Shown in pieces: positions 1 through 9,346 of a stretch of DNA of 48,875 nucleotides; the stretch's first letter is position 1; every line of letters begins with the position of its first letter. The stretch is from Pirellulales bacterium (GTDB lineage Bacteria > Planctomycetota > Planctomycetia > Pirellulales > Thermoguttaceae), in NCBI GenBank assembly GCA_020846145.1, contig JADLEL010000212.1, forward strand, positions 1-48,875, written 5' to 3'. The notes beneath the pieces are model-generated. The model was not told the DNA's origin. It made no database searches and worked only from the letters and a program-made list of their open reading frames with translations. A program made the position numbers and the translations under genes.

Positions 1-2
1 AT

Positions 3-3000
3 CAGCAGAAACTCGATTGTTGGGTTTCCAACCGCTTGTTCGCCGCTTCCACGAACGGCTATATCGGGATCAATCTCAATAACGCCATCATGTCCGGCAG
101 CGTCGAAATCCCCAATCTTTGGCTCACGGATGGTTTTTCCTTGAACACTCCCGGCTCGAGCAACACCTCGATCGTGAAAGTGTCCGGTCCGGGCGATCTG
201 CAGATCGATGGAAACATTCATTTGAGCAGCCACGCGAGTTGCGATATCTCGATCAACACCGACACCCTGATCAACGTGGCCGGCGCTTTATCCACCAGCA
301 ATGTCGGCGTTACCACGACGACCTTGCGGAAACTGGGATCGGGAACGATCATTTTCAACGGAGCCTCTCCCAACACCAGCCCCAACGTTGACTTCGCGCA
401 AAACGTGGCCATCGGCGCGGCCGACAGCGCGTTGACCGCCTTGACCGACGTAGGCTCGATCCGCCTCTACAATGCGGGCGCTTTGGGCCTGGCCGGGAGC
501 GCGTCGGGGTCCTACACGCAGATTCGCGGGGCCAATTACTCCAACGGCCGTTTGGAATTGGCCGGGAACATCGCGCTCGGAGAATACCTGATCCTCAACG
601 GCCGCGGCGGGATGAACAGCCTCAATCCGGCGATCGTGAACTACAGCGGCGACAACTCCGTCGATGGCGCGATGATCGGCACCGCGACCGATGCGGCCTT
701 TTTCAATTTCGGCGCGAACAACACCGGCGAGAAATTGACCGTCATCAACGATTTCAGCGTAACCGCTTCCGGCGACCGCGGCGTGAACTTCGTGGGCGCG
801 GGCGACGGCGAATTCACCGGCAGCATCATGGGCACCGGGACCAATGCGTCCGTCTCCCTGGGCAAATACGGCGCGGGCACGCTCACGCTTTCGGGTTCCG
901 CGAACGACCGCATCGGGCACGTACTGGTCCGCCAAGGCGCCTTGATACTCGGCGCGAGCAGCGGATTTACCTTTAGTTCGCTTGCCCACGGTTCGATTGC
1001 ATCCCTACCTTCCACCATTCAGGTCGATAGCGGAACGACACTGGACGCATCGCCGTTGCCGAGCGGTCTTAGCGTCAGCACCGTCGTGCAAGGGCACGGA
1101 AACGTCCTCGGCACGCTGGTCGCCAACGCCAACGGCGGCATGAAGGTCAAGCCCGGCGATCTCGCCACGGCGGACCCGGCTTATCCGGCGGCGATCGCCA
1201 GTCTCGACGCCGCCGTCGGCACGCTGACCGTAGGCAACCTCGACATGTCCACCACCATCACCGGCACGGGCGGGAATCCGGAGATGGTTTGGGATTTGGC
1301 CGCTCTTTCGACCGCCAATCCCGGCACCGACTTCGATCGGCTCTCCGTCGGGAATCTGACCCTGGGCGGCGCTTCGACTCTGAACTTGAACTTCAGCCTT
1401 CTGCCCGCGGCCATGCGGCCTAACGCAGTGGCCCCCGATTTATTTTGGACTTCCAATCATAGTTGGAAGATCATCGATGCCGCCGCCAACGCCGGCGGCA
1501 CGAATTTCGCCGGCTATCTCAATAACTTGGTCACCGCCGGCCAATTCACCACCTCGGTGGGCGCGGGCGCCGACGCGGGCGACATCTTCCTCGATTACAC
1601 CGTCATCCCCTACGACGAGTTGACGTGGGTCGGCGGCGCCAACGGCAACGCCTGGGACAACAACGGCACGGCCAATTGGCATAAGGACGGCGTGCCGCCC
1701 TTGGTGAAGTTCACCGTTCTCGATCAGGTTACCTTCAACGACGGCGGTTCCAACAGCCCCGCCGTGAACGTCGCCGAGGACCTAACCTCCGGAACGATCA
1801 CCTTCGACAACTCGACGAAGGATTACGCCTTGACCGGTCCGGGCGCGATCCTCGGCGGCGCCGCGCTCTTGAAAAACGGCACGGGCAAGGCGACCATCGC
1901 CAACTCCGGGATCAACGCCTTCACCGGCGCCATCGCCGTCAATAGCGGCACTTTGCAAGTGGGAGCGGGCGGAACCGTCGGCAATCTGGGACCGGGCGAA
2001 ATCACCCTCGCCGCGAGCGGCGCCTTGACCTATAACCGCAGCGACGACGTTACCCTGGCGAATACGCTCCTCGGCGCGGGGAATCTGCGGCACGAAGGCG
2101 CGGGCATTCTCACCCTGACGGGCGCGAATGCCTCCTTCGCCGGGACCGTTACCGTCGCTTCCGGTACGCTAAAAGCCGGCATCGCCAATGCGTTGGGCGG
2201 CGCATCCGCCACCGCCGCCGTCGCCGACGGCGCAACGCTCGACGTCAACGCCCTGAACCTCGGAAGCGTTCAAGTGCATGCCAAGGGAGCGGGCGCGGGC
2301 GGGGTGGGCGCAATCGTCAACTCCAGCGCCACCACGCAAAACAACGCCTTGAAAACCATCGTTGCCGACGGCGATTTCGCGGTCGGCGGCACGGGACGCT
2401 GGGCGGTGTCCGGCGGTTCGCTCGCCTCCTCCGTCGGCAATTACAAACTGACGAAGGTCGGCGCCAACACCGTCGCGATCATCGGCTCCGCCGTCTCCGC
2501 CGATCTGGGCGACATCGACATTCAGGACGGCACCCTGCAATTCGAAACCGCCTCGACGATGGGCAACGCCGCGAAAACGGTAACCATCGGCCCCCTCGGC
2601 GCTTTGGGATTCTATAACGTAACCAATCCCCAAAATAAAGTGCTCGTTTCCAACGCGGGCCGCATCACCACGACCGGCAACAACACTTTCAGCGGCCCGA
2701 TGACGCTCGACGCCGGCACCCTGGTTCAAGTCAACTCCGGAACCTTTACCGCCACCAATGCGATTACCGGAACCGGCTTCGAAAAAACCGGCGCCGGAAC
2801 TTTCGCCGTAACCGCCGATAACGATTCGTTCACCGGCGCCGTCACCATCGCCGCCGGCGCGATCACCATCGGCAGCGGCGGCGCGACCGGCTCGCTCGGA
2901 TCGGCGGCGATCGCGAACAATGCCGCGTTGAACTTCAATCGCAACGCCGCCTACGCTCCGGCCAACGTGATTAGCGGCACGGGCGGGGTCAATTTCCAGA

Positions 3001-5465
3001 ACCGCTACGCCGTCGTTACGCTCGACCACGATAACTCTTACACCGGCGACAACACGCTCTATAGCGGGACCGTAATTCTCAAGACCGACAAGGGATTGGG
3101 CAGCGACGGCATTACGACCGGCACGACCCACATCCGCACCGGCACCGATGCCGTGCGAAACGGCCGGCTGGCGCTCAATCCCAACGCCGGCGTCGATCTC
3201 ACCATCGACGAAAACTTCACCACCAGCGGTTCCGGCGGCTATCCGTTCGATTACCGCGGGCCGGGCATCATCGACAACCTCGCCGGCAACAACACCATCA
3301 CCGGCAACATTACCACCCAATCCCTCGGCGGGCCGTCGCTCATCGCCGTCTCCGGCGGAACGCTCGCCCTGAACGGCGTTATTACCAATGCCGCTTCCCG
3401 CCGGGCGATTGTTTTCGGCGGCGGCGGCAACGGCATCGTCAACGGCACGATCGCCGATACCAACGTCATCGACGTGGAAAAGGCCGGAACCGGCACCTGG
3501 ACGTTCACCAACGGCAATACCTACACCGGAAACACCACCGTGCATGGCGGCACGCTGGCGTTCTCCGGTTCGGGCAACATTTCGGGTTCGAACGCGATTA
3601 TCGTGAAATCCGCGGCGGTCCTCGATCTCACTCCCTTATCCTCGCCGGACCTCTACTTCTCGTACGGCACGACTTCCGGAACGCAAAGCGTGATCGGCGT
3701 CGGCACGATCAAAGGCAACGTTTATGCCCAATCCTTCACGAATGTACTCTCGCCCAGCGGCGGCGGCGCGCTGCCGGTCAATTTGCCCGGCGGCACGATG
3801 TCCATCACCGGCAATCTCACGCTCGGCGCCACCGAAACCCTGCAATTCAAATTGACGAATAACGTCGCCGGCGCGCTGAACGATAAAATCGTCGTGGGCG
3901 GCGATTTGAATATGAACTCCGGTTGGACCAACGTATCGATCATTCCCAACGGCGCTCTTACAGCGGGAACCTATACCTTGCTCAGCGCCGCCTCGGCTTC
4001 CAATACCGGAAGCTTTTCCCTGCCCGCGAACAACACCCGTTACGGCATGACGCTCGACAACGCCACCGATCCCAAAAAGCTGCTGCTCGCGGTCACCGGC
4101 GCGAACGCCAGTTTGACGTGGAACGGCGGCACGGCGGGCACGTGGGATGTGAAGACCACTTCCAATTGGCTCAACGGCGGCTCTGACGACATGTTCTATC
4201 AAGGCGACGCGGTGACTTTCGGTACGCCCGGCGATGCCGCGCCTACCGTCGCGACGCTGAGTACCACCGTTTACCCGGCCTCGATCGCCGTGAACTCTTC
4301 GCAGGATTACACGATCGGCGGCGCCGGCAAAATCTCCAGCGGCGCGTCCATCCTCAAGCAGGGAACGGGCACGCTCACCGTGAGCAACTCCGGCGGCAAT
4401 GATTATACCGGCGGCGTAACGATCTTGGGCGGCACGTTCAAGATGGGCACGGCCGACGCCTTAGGTTCGATCTACGACGGCTCGTTGACCATCAACGGCG
4501 GAACGCTGGACATCAACGGCCTAGCGCTCGCATATCGTTCGATCGCCCACGTGCAAGGCGCGGGAGCCGGCGGCGCCGGCGCCATCGTCAACCACGGCGC
4601 TTCGCGCACCGAAGTGGGAGAGTGCGATCTGGCCTATATCGAACTCGACGGAAACACCACGTTCGGCGGCTCCGGCAACTGGATCCTCGACGGGCAAACC
4701 TATTTCATCTTCTCCACGCCTTACCTGCACGGCAACGGCTTCGCGCTCGCGAAAACCGGCGCGAACACCGTATCCCTGCGAAACATGGGCAATACCAACC
4801 TCGGCAGCGTCAACATCAATCAAGGCGCGCTGTTGCTCCTCGGCGATACCACGTTGGGTGCGACCGGCACGGTTTCCATTACCGACGGCGCCTCGCTGAT
4901 CTTGAACAACAGCACCGCGGCGCATACGAAACCTTTGGCGATCGGCGGCACCGGCGGAACGATCAACAACGCCGCCGGCAACAACGCCGTAAGCGCGAAC
5001 GCCACGCTGAATAGCCTGTTGACCGTGCTTGCGGCCAACGGCACGACCCTTACTCTGAGCGGCAACCTCTCGGGCGGCGGCGGACTGACCAAAGACCAGC
5101 CCGGCACGTTGATCCTGAGCGGAAATGATAGCTATCTGGGAGACACCACGATCGCGGCCGGCACGCTGGAACTCGGCGCAACCGGACAGATCACCGGCTC
5201 GAACATCGTCAACAACGCCGCATTTCGCGTCAACGGCGGCACGCACGCGGTCGGAACCATTACCGGAACCGGCTCGACGACCGTGCTCGCCTCGACCACC
5301 CTCACCGCGGCATCGATCGTGCAGAATTCGCTGTCGATCGGCGCTTCCGCGGCGATGGCCGGCGTATCGGCCGTCCCGGAGCCGAGCACCTGGCTGCTGC
5401 TGCTGATCGGATTGTTCGGCTGGCTTGGTTGGCGACATTGTCGCAAAGGAAGCATGATTCGATAA
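3..5465 (+). CDS. Giant autotransporter-type beta-strand repeat protein with PEP-CTERM anchor (5' partial)
   Basis: The frame is open to the left edge, so the N-terminus is missing; about 1820 residues are visible. At least eight copies of the autotransporter-associated beta-strand repeat can be read, each a Leu/Thr-rich strand, a Y/F-TG core and a closing GTL strand, for example GNTYTGNTTVHGGTLAF and NDSFTGAVTIAAGAITIG. The composition is Gly/Ala/Asn/Thr-rich with no visible enzymatic domain, which fits a long right-handed beta-solenoid. The C-terminus has the three-part PEP-CTERM signal: VPEPSTW, a hydrophobic LLLLIGLFGWLGW segment, then basic RHCRK. By family knowledge it is exported by Sec, then processed and anchored by an exosortase, giving a surface or matrix protein. 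No autotransporter barrel is seen in this part. Function beyond surface structure or adhesion is inference. Confidence 0.88.
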   Translation, partial: QQKLDCWVSNRLFAASTNGYIGINLNNAIMSGSVEIPNLWLTDGFSLNTPGSSNTSIVKVSGPGDLQIDGNIHLSSHASCDISINTDTLINVAGALSTSNVGVTTTTLRKLGSGTIIFNGASPNTSPNVDFAQNVAIGAADSALTALTDVGSIRLYNAGALGLAGSASGSYTQIRGANYSNGRLELAGNIALGEYLILNGRGGMNSLNPAIVNYSGDNSVDGAMIGTATDAAFFNFGANNTGEKLTVINDFSVTASGDRGVNFVGAGDGEFTGSIMGTGTNASVSLGKYGAGTLTLSGSANDRIGHVLVRQGALILGASSGFTFSSLAHGSIASLPSTIQVDSGTTLDASPLPSGLSVSTVVQGHGNVLGTLVANANGGMKVKPGDLATADPAYPAAIASLDAAVGTLTVGNLDMSTTITGTGGNPEMVWDLAALSTANPGTDFDRLSVGNLTLGGASTLNLNFSLLPAAMRPNAVAPDLFWTSNHSWKIIDAAANAGGTNFAGYLNNLVTAGQFTTSVGAGADAGDIFLDYTVIPYDELTWVGGANGNAWDNNGTANWHKDGVPPLVKFTVLDQVTFNDGGSNSPAVNVAEDLTSGTITFDNSTKDYALTGPGAILGGAALLKNGTGKATIANSGINAFTGAIAVNSGTLQVGAGGTVGNLGPGEITLAASGALTYNRSDDVTLANTLLGAGNLRHEGAGILTLTGANASFAGTVTVASGTLKAGIANALGGASATAAVADGATLDVNALNLGSVQVHAKGAGAGGVGAIVNSSATTQNNALKTIVADGDFAVGGTGRWAVSGGSLASSVGNYKLTKVGANTVAIIGSAVSADLGDIDIQDGTLQFETASTMGNAAKTVTIGPLGALGFYNVTNPQNKVLVSNAGRITTTGNNTFSGPMTLDAGTLVQVNSGTFTATNAITGTGFEKTGAGTFAVTADNDSFTGAVTIAAGAITIGSGGATGSLGSAAIANNAALNFNRNAAYAPANVISGTGGVNFQNRYAVVTLDHDNSYTGDNTLYSGTVILKTDKGLGSDGITTGTTHIRTGTDAVRNGRLALNPNAGVDLTIDENFTTSGSGGYPFDYRGPGIIDNLAGNNTITGNITTQSLGGPSLIAVSGGTLALNGVITNAASRRAIVFGGGGNGIVNGTIADTNVIDVEKAGTGTWTFTNGNTYTGNTTVHGGTLAFSGSGNISGSNAIIVKSAAVLDLTPLSSPDLYFSYGTTSGTQSVIGVGTIKGNVYAQSFTNVLSPSGGGALPVNLPGGTMSITGNLTLGATETLQFKLTNNVAGALNDKIVVGGDLNMNSGWTNVSIIPNGALTAGTYTLLSAASASNTGSFSLPANNTRYGMTLDNATDPKKLLLAVTGANASLTWNGGTAGTWDVKTTSNWLNGGSDDMFYQGDAVTFGTPGDAAPTVATLSTTVYPASIAVNSSQDYTIGGAGKISSGASILKQGTGTLTVSNSGGNDYTGGVTILGGTFKMGTADALGSIYDGSLTINGGTLDINGLALAYRSIAHVQGAGAGGAGAIVNHGASRTEVGECDLAYIELDGNTTFGGSGNWILDGQTYFIFSTPYLHGNGFALAKTGANTVSLRNMGNTNLGSVNINQGALLLLGDTTLGATGTVSITDGASLILNNSTAAHTKPLAIGGTGGTINNAAGNNAVSANATLNSLLTVLAANGTTLTLSGNLSGGGGLTKDQPGTLILSGNDSYLGDTTIAAGTLELGATGQITGSNIVNNAAFRVNGGTHAVGTITGTGSTTVLASTTLTAASIVQNSLSIGASAAMAGVSAVPEPSTWLLLLIGLFGWLGWRHCRKGSMIR

Positions 5466-5476
5466 CTTGTTTTTTT

Positions 5477-5559
5477 GTAGGACAGGTTTCCAACCTGTCG
5501 TCGGAGGCAAAGCAATTTATTCGCGCGCGTCCCATGACAGGTTAGGAAACCTGTCCTAC
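5477..5559. repeat. Inverted repeat between the PEP-CTERM gene and the DUF1559 gene
   Basis: Two arms of about 24 bp (5477-5500 and 5535-5559) are near-perfect reverse complements, differing by one inserted base. Each arm is itself palindromic around GACAGGTTTCCAACCTGTC. The same arm occurs at 26878-26901 and 27089-27112. It could act as a transcript-end hairpin, but no T-run follows on the + strand. Confidence 0.8.
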
Positions 5560-5646
5560 AATTTCGTCGCGGCGGACGGGCGTCTCGAACGCCCCTTCGC
5601 CCGGCGAGTTCGATTACTGTTTTTCGTATGATCGAAGGAATATGTC

Positions 5647-6549
5647 ATGAAACGGAATCCGTTATTTCTCGACGTTCGCGGCCGCACCGGCTTCACCCTG
5701 GTGGAGTTGCTGGTGGTCATCGCCATTATCGGCATCCTGATCGCCTTGCTCCTGCCGGCGATCCAGTCCGCCCGCGAGGCCTCCCGGCGCATGCACTGCA
5801 CCAACAATCTCAAGCAGTTCGGACTCGGAATCTTGAGTTATGAAAACGCCTTCAAATTCTTTCCCGCGGGCCGCGTCGGCTGCGACGGCAGCGGCGGCAC
5901 GCTGTGCGGCAATAATCCCGCGACCAGGCACGTCGGCACCAGCGCCTTCATCTTGTTGCTGCCGTATATCGAACAGAAGTCGCTCTATCAGATGGTCGAT
6001 TTCACGACCGGCATAAACATCATCGATTACCCGACGTTGAATGCGCGAAATCTGGCCGTAGCGCAGCAGCGGCCGTCGGTGCTCATCTGTCCCAGCGACA
6101 CCGCGAAACCCATGGATTACGGCAATCCCGGCTGGGCGACGACCAGTTATGGCTTGATGTTCGGAAAGAACGGACCGCCCTCCATCGGAGCTGATGTAAA
6201 ATACGAAAACAACGGAATGTTCTTTTATCGTTCGAAGATCACCATCAGGGAAATCATCGACGGTCTCTCGCGAACCCTGTTCCTCGGCGAGGTTTACGAC
6301 GGGCATTTGCCCGAAGTTTCCGCGGGTTGGGTGTACGCCGCGCGGCACGGCTTGTTCCGCTCGACGGTCAACCCCTTGAACACGAAGCCGGGAACGGGTA
6401 TCGTTTACAATGGCTTGAACGGCGCCTTCGGCAGCCGCCACGCCAACGGCGCGAACTTCCTTTACGGCGACGGCCGCGTGGATTTCATGGACGAAAACAT
6501 CGACATCGACGTTTATCGGGCACGTTCGACCCGCGCCCTCCGCGATTGA
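5647..6549 (+). CDS. DUF1559 family pseudopilin-like protein (prepilin-type N-terminus)
   Basis: 300 residues. The N-terminus carries a type IV prepilin/type II secretion cleavage and methylation motif, GFTLVELLVVIAIIGILIAL, after a short basic leader, so it should be cut by a prepilin peptidase and inserted as a single-helix membrane protein. The SBP_bac_10-like DUF1559 body begins with REASRRMHCTNNLKQFGLG. It ends with the family's H-X9-DG hallmark, here SRHANGANFLYGDGRVDF. This family is strongly expanded in planctomycetes. The start ATG follows an AAGGAATAT Shine-Dalgarno-like stretch. A small lipoprotein gene follows 32 bp downstream, a common pairing for DUF1559 genes. The role is structural or secretory by family association; the substrate is unknown. 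Confidence 0.95.
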   Translation: MKRNPLFLDVRGRTGFTLVELLVVIAIIGILIALLLPAIQSAREASRRMHCTNNLKQFGLGILSYENAFKFFPAGRVGCDGSGGTLCGNNPATRHVGTSAFILLLPYIEQKSLYQMVDFTTGINIIDYPTLNARNLAVAQQRPSVLICPSDTAKPMDYGNPGWATTSYGLMFGKNGPPSIGADVKYENNGMFFYRSKITIREIIDGLSRTLFLGEVYDGHLPEVSAGWVYAARHGLFRSTVNPLNTKPGTGIVYNGLNGAFGSRHANGANFLYGDGRVDFMDENIDIDVYRARSTRALRD

Positions 6550-6581
6550 ACGGCGACGATTCACTATCCCTTAACGAGCCT

Positions 6582-7061
6582 ATGGAGTTTGTCGTGCCCT
6601 TACCGCGTCTTTCCTTCCCAATCGCTTTGTGCGCCGGCTTGCTGCTTGCCGCCGGTTGCGGCGACGGCCGGCCGAAGCGGGTCCCCGTTTCCGGCCGCGT
6701 AACCATCGACGGCAAGCCGCTGGAATACGGCTTCGTGCAGGTGATGCCCAAGGGAAACCGCCCCGCCTCCGGCCAATTGGACTCCCAAGGCCGCTTCTCC
6801 CTGACCACCTTCGACGATCGCGACGGTTGCGTGTTGGGCAAGCATCCCGTGGTGGTAATTCCCAATAAATCGTTGAATGCAACGACCATGAAATGGTTCG
6901 CGCCGAAAAAGTACGGCGATCAGAGCACTTCGGGACTGCAACTCGAAGTAACCGGTTCGCGGGACGACGTCGAATTCAAACTCACCTGGGAAGGCAGTGG
7001 CCACGCCAAACCCTTCATCGAAAAATCGGCCGCCGGCGAAGGCGACGAACCCCGGCGATAA
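6582..7061 (+). CDS. Small carboxypeptidase-regulatory-like lipoprotein
   Basis: 159 residues. The ATG at 6582 gives a short N-region, a hydrophobic core and a lipobox, LLLAAGC, so signal peptidase II processing and lipid anchoring are expected. The mature part begins KRVPVSGRVTIDGKPLEYGFVQ, the first strands of a carboxypeptidase-regulatory-like Ig fold, and continues with SGQLDSQGRFSL. The charged C-terminus has no extra domain. It lies directly behind the DUF1559 gene and is probably co-transcribed with it. A second protein of the same type is at 45079-45555. Planctomycetes encode many such lipoproteins of unknown function. Confidence 0.87.
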   Translation: MEFVVPLPRLSFPIALCAGLLLAAGCGDGRPKRVPVSGRVTIDGKPLEYGFVQVMPKGNRPASGQLDSQGRFSLTTFDDRDGCVLGKHPVVVIPNKSLNATTMKWFAPKKYGDQSTSGLQLEVTGSRDDVEFKLTWEGSGHAKPFIEKSAAGEGDEPRR

Positions 7062-7221
7062 ACGGCCGGCGAATTCGTCTCGCCGCGTTCTTCCCCTCGT
7101 CCGACGAGAAATTGCAGGGAGTGGTCCGCGCCGGTTCAAGCCGCTGATTCTCCGCTGCGGCCGACGATCTCGAACGACATCCCACGCATTGAAAAGCCCG
7201 TGCGGACGGTTATACTGTTTG

Positions 7222-7424
7222 AAGCGTTCGCGCCCCGGTCGGGGACTGGTCCATTTTTCGGCGAAATGACGTATTTTGCGGACAAACGGTAGGCCGAAAA
7301 CATGGACCTGTCCCCTTCCTGCGGCGCGAGGGGGACAGTCCCATTTTCGCGGCGATTAAGCATTTTTACGGCGCCATCATCTTTTGCGCCGCGAAAATAG
7401 GGACAGTCCCCTGTGAACGGTTAC
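7222..7424 (-). mobile_element. MITE-like element, family 1, copy A
   Basis: 203 bp, homologous to copies at 21834, 23802, 29648, 36835 and 46378. The terminus at 7424 is intact (GTGAACGGTTAC); the other end has drifted (AAGCGTTCGCGCC). It contains four related short palindromic blocks of the GGGGACTGTCCC type. No flanking direct repeat is obvious. Strand is set so that the GTAACCGTTCAC end counts as the left end. It fills most of the 7062-7474 gap. Confidence 0.85.
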
Positions 7425-7474
7425 TGATTGCGTAACGCGAACGGGAAATGGTTCCACGACGAGGGAGTACCCCG

Positions 7475-8542
7475 ATGGCCGAGAATATCGCCCGCATCCT
7501 GCAAATTGCCGGCAAAACGTCGGAAATATACGATACTCCGGACGGGACGCGGCTGTTGATGCTCCCCTACGGAGCGCGAGTATTGGGCTTGTTTCCCGCC
7601 CGAGGCGGAGATAATTTCTACTGGACGCACCCCGCGCTCGATCGGGCGGAAACGGCCCGGACGCTCTTCTCCCAAGAAATCTGGCACAACACCGGCGGCG
7701 ACCGCACCTGGATCGCCCCCGAGTTGGACGTCAACTATGCCGACGCCGATTTCGAGCGTTATTGCCAGCCGCGGCAACTCGACAGGGGCGATTTCCGCGT
7801 CGAACGCGGCGGCGGCGGATGCCGGCTGTCGCGGGACGTAACCTTGCAACTCAACCGCTCCGGCGGCAACGTCCGCCTGCGGCTGTCGAAATGGTTCGGT
7901 CCCGCGCCGAATCCGCTCCGCCACGAGCGCGACGCGGCGGAAGTCCTCGGCGCGGTGGATTACGCCGGCTACGCGCAGCGCATCGCCATGCAATCGCTCG
8001 ACGATCCCTTCCAGCCTTCGGCCTTGCTGGGCATCTGGAACCTCATTCAACTCCCCGAAGGCGGCGAATTGATCGCGCCGATCTACGCACGGACCGTGCC
8101 CCAGCGATGCTTCGGGGACGCGTCCGCCGATCGCGTTGCCGTCGAGGACCGCTGCGTCCGCTTGAATGCCGGCTTTCCCGGTTCGTACAAACTGGCCCTC
8201 AAGGCGGCCGCCGCCTGCGGCCGGGTCGGTTACGTTTATCGCCAAGGCGCCGCCCATTCGCTCGTCGTGCGGAATTTCTTCGTGAATCCCTCCGGTCGCT
8301 ACGTCGATGTCCAGCGGCACGATCTTGAAGATTTCGGCTATGCGGTGCAATTGTGCCGGATCGATGACGCCGTCTTCGGCAGTTATTGCGAATTGGAATA
8401 TCACGCGCCGGCCTGGGGCGATTTGCCCGATCCCCCGCTGAGCGAGGACGTTTCGCAAGTTTGGGCCTTCCGCGGCCCGCGCGACGCCATCGACGCCGTC
8501 GCGTACAAACTGCTCGGCGCGAAATCGTCCCCGCGAGTTTGA
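7475..8542 (+). CDS. Conserved hypothetical protein, possibly galactose-mutarotase-like
   Basis: 355 residues from the ATG at 7475, chosen because GAGGGAG lies 7 nt upstream; an in-frame ATG at 7448 has no such site. No signal peptide is seen. Recognisable blocks are PYGARVLGLFP, DNFYWTHP and HNTGGDRTWIAPELD. The rhythm of strands, aromatic residues and GGDRTW recalls beta-sandwich proteins of the galactose mutarotase-like superfamily, such as uncharacterised sugar-binding DUF families. I do not recognise catalytic residues with certainty. The isolated position between two repeat-filled gaps gives no operon clue. A carbohydrate role is inference only. Confidence 0.7.
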   Translation: MAENIARILQIAGKTSEIYDTPDGTRLLMLPYGARVLGLFPARGGDNFYWTHPALDRAETARTLFSQEIWHNTGGDRTWIAPELDVNYADADFERYCQPRQLDRGDFRVERGGGGCRLSRDVTLQLNRSGGNVRLRLSKWFGPAPNPLRHERDAAEVLGAVDYAGYAQRIAMQSLDDPFQPSALLGIWNLIQLPEGGELIAPIYARTVPQRCFGDASADRVAVEDRCVRLNAGFPGSYKLALKAAAACGRVGYVYRQGAAHSLVVRNFFVNPSGRYVDVQRHDLEDFGYAVQLCRIDDAVFGSYCELEYHAPAWGDLPDPPLSEDVSQVWAFRGPRDAIDAVAYKLLGAKSSPRV

Positions 8543-8615
8543 CGGCGCCCCTCGATTTCGGCTGAATTTTATTTACGGCACTCTTTTATGTCGGGGGCAA
8601 TCAGAAATAACAACC

Positions 8616-9197
8616 CTACCCCCGCGAACGCTCGATCCCGAACGGCAATTGCATTTGCGGGTCATTCTCTCCACCGTCGGGCGATAATTCCTTGAAGAGC
8701 AGGCTGGGCTGGATATCGGTGTTGTGCTGATATTTGTCGCTCTGGTATGCGGTGTACGGGCCTTTGATATCGTGATAGAAAATCTGGCAGATCGACACCC
8801 CGGCGTAGATGCGGACCGGCTGCACGGCGAACATTTCCAGCGTCCAATAGCCGCAAAAGCCCACGTCGCCGAAACCGGCCGTTACGTGCACGAAGAGGCC
8901 CAGCCGCCCGATCGACGAGCGGCCCTCGATCATCGGCACCAGGCCGTGCGTTTCGGTCCGCTCGACGGTCCGACCCAAGAAAAGCTGTCCCGGCGTAAGC
9001 ACCATGCCCTCCGGCGGTATCGAAAGCCGCCGCACGCGGTTCGCCTTTCGCATGTCGAGAATCAATTCCTCATAGACCATCAACTCGTCGTGCAGCGTGA
9101 GATTGTAGCTGTTCGGATTCAAACGCGACTCGTCGTACGGATCGATCACGATTTGCGTGCCGAGCAGCCGCTTGATTTCTTGGCCGGAGAGAACCAT
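8616..9197 (-). CDS. dcd: dCTP deaminase
   Basis: 193 residues, the normal length. It converts dCTP to dUTP for thymidylate synthesis and acts as a cytosolic homotrimer. Diagnostic blocks are the N-terminal VLSGQEIKRLL with NPNSYNLTLHD, the active-site loop EGRSSIGRLGLFVHVTAGFGD, and YWTLEMFA, whose Glu matches the family's catalytic Glu. The C-terminal YQSDKYQHNTD closes over the nucleotide. The start at 9197 gives the usual MVLSGQEI; the upstream codons are translated heptamer repeat and are not part of the protein. No Shine-Dalgarno is present: the 40 nt before the ATG are a pyrimidine-rich CCTTCAT array. It is oriented as nth is and may share a transcript. Confidence 0.95.
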   Translation of the reverse strand: MVLSGQEIKRLLGTQIVIDPYDESRLNPNSYNLTLHDELMVYEELILDMRKANRVRRLSIPPEGMVLTPGQLFLGRTVERTETHGLVPMIEGRSSIGRLGLFVHVTAGFGDVGFCGYWTLEMFAVQPVRIYAGVSICQIFYHDIKGPYTAYQSDKYQHNTDIQPSLLFKELSPDGGENDPQMQLPFGIERSRG

Positions 9198-9198
9198 G

Positions 9199-9346
9199 AG
9201 GGGAAAGGATGAAGGATGAAGGATGAAGGATGAAGGACGCAACTGCTTATCTCATCATTGACCGTTTCCGTTTTTTCCTGTTTGTCATACGCACTTCTTC
9301 ATTTCCCATTCATCATTCATCATTCATCATTCATCCTTTCCCCTCC
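9199..9346. repeat. Heptanucleotide arrays in inverted arrangement between nth and dcd
   Basis: Left arm: AGGGGAAAGGATGAAGG and further GGATGAA units (9199-9236). Right arm, reverse complement: GAGGGGAAAGGATGAATG and further TGATGAA units (9303-9346). The two could pair as a long stem. The left arm touches the dcd start codon and the right arm contains the nth stop codon, so on the minus strand the array runs from the end of nth to the start of dcd. Confidence 0.85.
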
